In this document: one piece after another, positions 60,107 through 64,000 of the stretch
How the letters are laid out: each line of letters begins with the position of its first letter
How positions within the stretch are numbered: the stretch's first letter is position 1
Assembly (NCBI RefSeq): GCF_000971975.1
Contig: NZ_LAQO01000002.1
Coordinates: 62,001 to 126,000, forward strand
DNA length: 64,000 bases
Reading direction: 5' to 3'
Source: Paenibacillus algorifonticola
Lineage (GTDB): Bacteria; Bacillota; Bacilli; Paenibacillales; Paenibacillaceae
Translations under genes and position numbers: made by a program
The notes under the pieces: generated by a model
The model's input: only the letters and a program-made list of their open reading frames with translations
Database searches by the model: none
Told to the model about the DNA's origin: nothing

Positions 60107-62674
60107 ATGGCAGCAGGCAGTGCGGGTAGTGTCATACTGGATTTAGGCCTTAATTTTGCACAATTTAATCGCCAGCTCAACGGGATAGCGGGCACGGCGA
60201 CAAACCTAGTAGGCGGTGCCTTTAAGCAGCTTGGGCTGATTATTGGTGCCGCCTTTGCTGTCCAGGGCATCACAGATTTTGCGCGGGAAGCTATTAATCT
60301 AGCATCCGACTTGCAAGAGGTCCAGAACGTTGTGGACGTTACGTTTGGGGCAATGGCAGCAGACGTAAACGCTTTTGCGGATAGTGCGCTGGAGTCATTT
60401 GGTCTGTCGGAGCTGTCGGCAAAAAAGTATACGTCAGTCATGGGGGCTATGCTTAAGTCATCCGGATTGACAGGTGACGTTGTACGTGATCTGTCGGTCG
60501 ATATGACAAAGCTGGCTGCGGATATGGCGAGTTTTTACAACCTTGAGACTGATGAGGCTTTTGACAAGATCAGATCGGGAATCGCTGGCGAAACCGAGCC
60601 ATTGATGGCATTGGGTGTAAACATGAACGTCGCGAACATGGAGGCATATGCGCTTGCTCAGGGCATTACAAAAAGCTGGACGGCCATGTCACAGGCGGAG
60701 CAAGTGCTGTTGCGCTACAACTACCTGTTAAGCGTCACAGGGGATGCGCAAGGCGACTTTGCACGTAATGGCGACAGCTGGGCTAACCAGATACGTGTAT
60801 TGACCGAGCAATGGAAAATCTTTCAGGGGACTATGGGCGCGGGCTTTATTAACATTTTGACCCCGGTCGTTAAAGGCTTAAACTGGCTCATAGCCAAGCT
60901 TCAGATAGCGGCTGCCTATTTTAAAGCATTCACCGAATTGATTTTTGGGGACGCAACAGCAGGCGGCATGGGCGCTGTAACGACGGCTACGGAGACAGCA
61001 GCATCAGGCGTTGGGGATGTTGGCACAGCAGCTACCGATACAGGCAAGGCAGTCAAAAAAGCGGGCAAGGCCATTAAGGGCTCGCTAGGTGGGTTCGACC
61101 AACTCAACATCATATCGCAGGGCGCAGCTGGAGCATTAGACGACGCTGCAGGAGCTGCGGGCGGAATTGCGGCAGGCTTAGGCGCAGGTACAGGATTTGA
61201 TATGGGTGCTATGACGCTGGAGCCCGACATTGACGTGGATCCGATCAAAGATAAGGTACAGGCATTTGTTGACCAGGTTAAGGGTATGTTTGGCGGGTTG
61301 ATGACCACGTTTAAAGGCGTGGGCGCTACACTGGCAGCTATCTTTGGTCCATCCCTTCAAACGGCATGGGCGTCCATTGCGCCACAGCTCGAGCGGATTA
61401 AGCAGATATTTGCGGGAGTGTTTACCGATATTGTTGCGCTGGGCGACCCGCTTAAAAACTGGTTTGTTAACGACGTCATCCCTTTATGGCAACAGAATAT
61501 TGAGGTTATGGGGCATGTGGTGGGCGGATTGATGGACAGCGTGCTAAATGTATTCCAGACCATTTGGGATACGGTGTATCCACTCATCAACAAATTTGTC
61601 ACGGAGGGCCTGCCGAGATATACAGAGTTTGTCAGCGGAGCAATTGATATTTTTAAGCATCTATTTGATCTTGCGAAGCAGATATTCGACGATATATGGA
61701 GGGGCGCCGTTGACCCAGCGATGAAAATTGTATCCAAGATCATCATGGATATTATGGATATCATCTACAAAGCGTGGGATCAATGGGGTTCCAAGATCGT
61801 TGATAAGATCAAAATGGCGCTGGATGGCGTCAAGCAGCTGTGGACTGAACTTTGGAACGGATTCCTTAAACCATTTGTCGATGAAATGTTGAAAATGCTA
61901 TCAACAGCTTGGGATAAGCACCTTAAGTATATGGTGGAGGATCTTGTTAACTTTGTTGCTAAGGTTGTAGATGGGGCACTAGATATCTATAACAAATTTA
62001 TTTTGCCCGTGGTCAGCTATATGGTTAAGACGTTGGGGCCTACATTTAAAAATATCTTTGCATTCATCGGGGACGTTGTAGGCACGGCGGTCGGGATAAT
62101 ATCTGATGTAATACGAGGCATAATCAAGTCGCTTGGCGGCGTGATAGACTTCATCGTCGGCGTTTTTACCGGCAATTGGAAAAAAGCCTGGAACGGCATA
62201 CAAGACTTTAGCAAGGGTATGTGCGACGCCTTGGTGGGCATTTTTAAGGGAGCGATAAACCTTATTATTGATGCCGTTAACTTTATGATCCGTCAGCTTA
62301 ATACCGTTAAGATCGACGTGCCTGATTGGGTAAGCAAAACAACAGGCGTCAAAGATTTTGGCATATCCATCCCGACAATCCCAAAACTCGCAAAAGGCGG
62401 TCTAGCTTACGGCCCGACGCTCGCAATGGTCGGGGATAACAAAGGAGCTGCTGCGGATCCAGAGGTCATCAGCCCATTGTCTAAGCTGCAGGGGATGATA
62501 GATAGCAGTAATCAGCAATCCGTGCAGATACTTGGACAAATACTGCAGGTGCTCAAAAATAGCGGGAATCAAACGGCCGTCCTGCAAATTGGCGAATCGG
62601 AGTTTGGCCGGGTGGCTGCTAAATCTATCAATCGGGCATCGCAGCAGGCTGGACGGTCGCTGATAGATGTATAG
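60107..62674 (+). CDS. Tail tape measure protein
   Basis: An 855-residue tape measure that sets tail length. The N-terminal third carries the TMP core (QLNGIAGTATNLVGGAFKQL, GLSELSAKKYTSVMGAMLKS, AGETEPLMALGVNMNVANME). Hydrophobic helices lie near residues 570-740. Many regularly spaced Trp residues and amphipathic stretches (IWDTVYPLINKFVTEGLPRY) are typical. The C-terminal part has AKGGLAYGPTLAMVGDNKGA, common to this class. At roughly 0.15 nm per residue it would imply a tail near 130 nm; this is a rule-of-thumb inference. It starts on the base after the chaperone frame. Confidence 0.92.
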   Translation: MAAGSAGSVILDLGLNFAQFNRQLNGIAGTATNLVGGAFKQLGLIIGAAFAVQGITDFAREAINLASDLQEVQNVVDVTFGAMAADVNAFADSALESFGLSELSAKKYTSVMGAMLKSSGLTGDVVRDLSVDMTKLAADMASFYNLETDEAFDKIRSGIAGETEPLMALGVNMNVANMEAYALAQGITKSWTAMSQAEQVLLRYNYLLSVTGDAQGDFARNGDSWANQIRVLTEQWKIFQGTMGAGFINILTPVVKGLNWLIAKLQIAAAYFKAFTELIFGDATAGGMGAVTTATETAASGVGDVGTAATDTGKAVKKAGKAIKGSLGGFDQLNIISQGAAGALDDAAGAAGGIAAGLGAGTGFDMGAMTLEPDIDVDPIKDKVQAFVDQVKGMFGGLMTTFKGVGATLAAIFGPSLQTAWASIAPQLERIKQIFAGVFTDIVALGDPLKNWFVNDVIPLWQQNIEVMGHVVGGLMDSVLNVFQTIWDTVYPLINKFVTEGLPRYTEFVSGAIDIFKHLFDLAKQIFDDIWRGAVDPAMKIVSKIIMDIMDIIYKAWDQWGSKIVDKIKMALDGVKQLWTELWNGFLKPFVDEMLKMLSTAWDKHLKYMVEDLVNFVAKVVDGALDIYNKFILPVVSYMVKTLGPTFKNIFAFIGDVVGTAVGIISDVIRGIIKSLGGVIDFIVGVFTGNWKKAWNGIQDFSKGMCDALVGIFKGAINLIIDAVNFMIRQLNTVKIDVPDWVSKTTGVKDFGISIPTIPKLAKGGLAYGPTLAMVGDNKGAAADPEVISPLSKLQGMIDSSNQQSVQILGQILQVLKNSGNQTAVLQIGESEFGRVAAKSINRASQQAGRSLIDV

Positions 62675-62686
62675 GAGGTGTAAGGC

Positions 62687-63046
62687 GTGGAAATTAAAAT
62701 AAATGGCGTGGCGATAGCGGCTTACCCGTCATCCTTTGTCCCGACAGTGCTTGACCTGGACGACGGAGAGTCAACGACCAGGACAGCTGACGGCACGCTC
62801 AACCGAGACAGGATAGCCGTTAAGCGGCAGATTGATATGGAGTGGGGCGTGCTGACATGGGCTGAGATATCGGCGCTGATGCAGGCTATGAGCGGCGTAT
62901 TTTTCAGCGTTACGTATCCGGACCCTATGGCGGGGGCATATCAGACTAAAACGTTTTATGTTGGCAACAGACAAGCTGCCTTTGCGGTGGCCAAGGGCAA
63001 CGACATACGGTGGCAAGGTCTTAAAGTCACCCTGACGGAGCGATAA
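62687..63046 (+). CDS. Small phage tail/baseplate protein
   Basis: A 119-residue beta-rich protein from GTG 62687, with AGGAGGTGTAAGGC upstream: MEIKINGVAIAAYPSSFVPT, VLDLDDGESTTRTADGTLNR, and VLTWAEISALMQAMSGVFFS. It lies between the tape measure and a baseplate-type gene, where distal tail components are found. I cannot assign it to a specific distal-tail family. Confidence 0.7.
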   Translation: MEIKINGVAIAAYPSSFVPTVLDLDDGESTTRTADGTLNRDRIAVKRQIDMEWGVLTWAEISALMQAMSGVFFSVTYPDPMAGAYQTKTFYVGNRQAAFAVAKGNDIRWQGLKVTLTER

Positions 63047-63047
63047 T

Positions 63048-64000
63048 ATGTATCCTATATCAAGCGAGTTTTTAGCGATGTTGCGCAGGCATGATCGAGA
63101 ATTTAAGGTTATGGCACACATTGACGGCAAAAACTACTTTGATTCGACAATTGTTGATTTTACCGTCGAAAACAGCTTGTTAGCTGGCGAAGAGTTTGAG
63201 CTGGGAACAACGGTAATCAGCCAATGTACCATCACGCTACGGACGCAGGACGTAATCCCAGCTAATGCGCTTGTACGTCCTTATATTGCGCTATCTCGTG
63301 CGGGACTCTCATGGGACGACACACTCACGAGTTGGGTCAGCACAACGCGGTCATGGGAAGGCGGCATGACTGACTGGCTATCAATGGGCGAGTATTTTGT
63401 TGACTCTCGCAAAAAGATCAACGATGTATGGACGTTTACGTGCTGCGATATGCTTGTGCGGGCTGATGTGCCCTATGTATCAGCACTCACCTATCCGGCG
63501 ACGCAGCAGGCCGTGTGGAACGAGATATGCGGCAGGCTGGGCTATCTCTATGACGGCAGCGTACAGATTAATCCATCCTACCAGATCCAAGCGGGGCCAG
63601 CAGGATATAGCATGCGCCAGGTACTAGGTTACATTGCTAGCGCCAACAGTGCATGCGTCTATGTAGCCAAGTCGGGCGTGATCCGATTTAAAACGTTCGC
63701 AGCCAGTGCACCACCTGTCTTTAATATGACGACGGCTGATTACATCCGGATTAAGCAGCTCAATCCAGTCAAGACGTATACGCGGGTTGTGGTGACTTAC
63801 AATACTGAGGATGGCTTAACATACGAGGCGGGCAGCGGAGACGACAACCACACGCTGTATGTCGAAAACCCGTTTGCAACGCAGGCGATAACCAATAACC
63901 TGTATGCAAAGCTTAACGGCTTTACCTATCTGCCGGTGCAAATGGACGCACGCGGGTATCCACAGCTTGAGCACGGGGACATCATCGGCTTTGAAATGCA
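63048..64000 (+). CDS. Phage tail/baseplate protein, partial at window end
   Basis: An open frame from ATG 63048 to the last base, at least 317 residues. It starts MYPISSEFLAMLRRHDREFK and includes LSWDDTLTSWVSTTRSWEGG, GYSMRQVLGYIASANSACVY and GFTYLPVQMDARGYPQLEHG. The beta-rich, hub-like pattern fits baseplate or tail-associated proteins that follow the tape measure in siphophages, sometimes fused to a lysin further on. The C-terminal part is outside the window, so any enzymatic domain is unseen. It begins two bases after the previous stop. Confidence 0.8.
   Translation, partial: MYPISSEFLAMLRRHDREFKVMAHIDGKNYFDSTIVDFTVENSLLAGEEFELGTTVISQCTITLRTQDVIPANALVRPYIALSRAGLSWDDTLTSWVSTTRSWEGGMTDWLSMGEYFVDSRKKINDVWTFTCCDMLVRADVPYVSALTYPATQQAVWNEICGRLGYLYDGSVQINPSYQIQAGPAGYSMRQVLGYIASANSACVYVAKSGVIRFKTFAASAPPVFNMTTADYIRIKQLNPVKTYTRVVVTYNTEDGLTYEAGSGDDNHTLYVENPFATQAITNNLYAKLNGFTYLPVQMDARGYPQLEHGDIIGFEM

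Larger units (their letters stand above)
33227..64000. mobile_element. Siphovirus-type prophage, left and central part (continues past window)
   Basis: From the tRNA-Leu end to the edge of the window the genes follow the order of a temperate tailed phage. First come integrase and lysogeny genes on the minus strand. Early control, replication/recombination, packaging, head and tail genes follow on the plus strand. The long tape-measure gene and tail chaperone pair show a long-tailed siphovirus. Lysis genes and the right end are not in view. Structural genes sampled here are intact, so the element may be inducible, but that cannot be judged without the rest. Confidence 0.93.

Noticed and set aside
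33227..64000. Search for an antiphage defence cassette, retron or diversity-generating element in the prophage
   Set aside because: No reverse transcriptase, toxin-antitoxin pair, restriction gene or template/variable repeat pair could be recognised in the visible part.

Overview
The window reads as chromosomal DNA of an endospore-forming Gram-positive bacterium of the Bacillales, most likely Paenibacillus or a close relative. This rests on the ylmC-ylmD-ylmE-sepF-ylmG-ylmH-divIVA-ileS gene order, a T-box leader before ileS, a PyrR-attenuated pyrimidine operon, a YteA/YlyA-type protein, a Ger germinant-receptor operon, and an LL-diaminopimelate aminotransferase (DapL). The genus is an inference from gene content and codon use, not a database result.

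Region 1 (1-10.8 kb) is the conserved segment downstream of the sporulation sigma genes. It holds a PRC-barrel protein, PgeF/YlmD, YlmE, the division proteins SepF, YlmG and YlmH, and DivIVA. A strong promoter and an isoleucine T-box riboswitch then drive an IleS of the eukaryote-like type 2 class. Between the T-box terminator and ileS lie two tandem ~100-nt copies of a two-hairpin element. DUF5665, a reversed YteA-family gene, lspA and an RluD-type gene follow. Region 2 (10.9-16.0 kb) lies between rluD and pyrR, which are adjacent in B. subtilis. It holds dapL and a divergent ger operon that is decaying: gerAA has lost about 100 internal codons in frame and gerAB has two frameshifts. Region 3 (16.1-25.2 kb) is pyrR-pyrB-pyrC-carA-carB-pyrF-pyrE with a PyrR leader. 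It has no pyrK or pyrD, and a large terminator-like hairpin lies before pyrF.

Region 4 (25.3-32.7 kb) is a five-gene membrane operon: a LolD/MacB-type ATPase, a lipoprotein adaptor, a large FtsX/MacB-type permease with a glycine-rich insert, a second ATPase with an AbrB-like tail, and a sugar-type solute-binding lipoprotein. Exporter parts and an importer-type binding protein in one transcription unit is the most unusual host system here.

Region 5 (33.2 kb to the window end) is the left and central part of a siphovirus-type prophage. It appears integrated at the 3' end of tRNA-Leu(UAA), next to a CAU tRNA. Its order is integrase, ImmA-like protein and repressor (minus strand), operators, Cro-like protein, Rha/KilAC antirepressor and a sigma-like factor. 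A replication/recombination module follows: SMC/RecF-like ATPase, Sak4-like ATPase, DUF669-like protein, SF2 helicase, primase-helicase and RusA. Then come a late regulator, TerS, TerL, portal, minor head protein, scaffold, capsid, connectors, tail tube, tail chaperones with a probable +1 frameshift, tape measure and a tail gene running off the end. Lysis genes and the right attachment site are outside the window. I saw no CRISPR array, insertion sequence, rRNA, retron or diversity-generating element.
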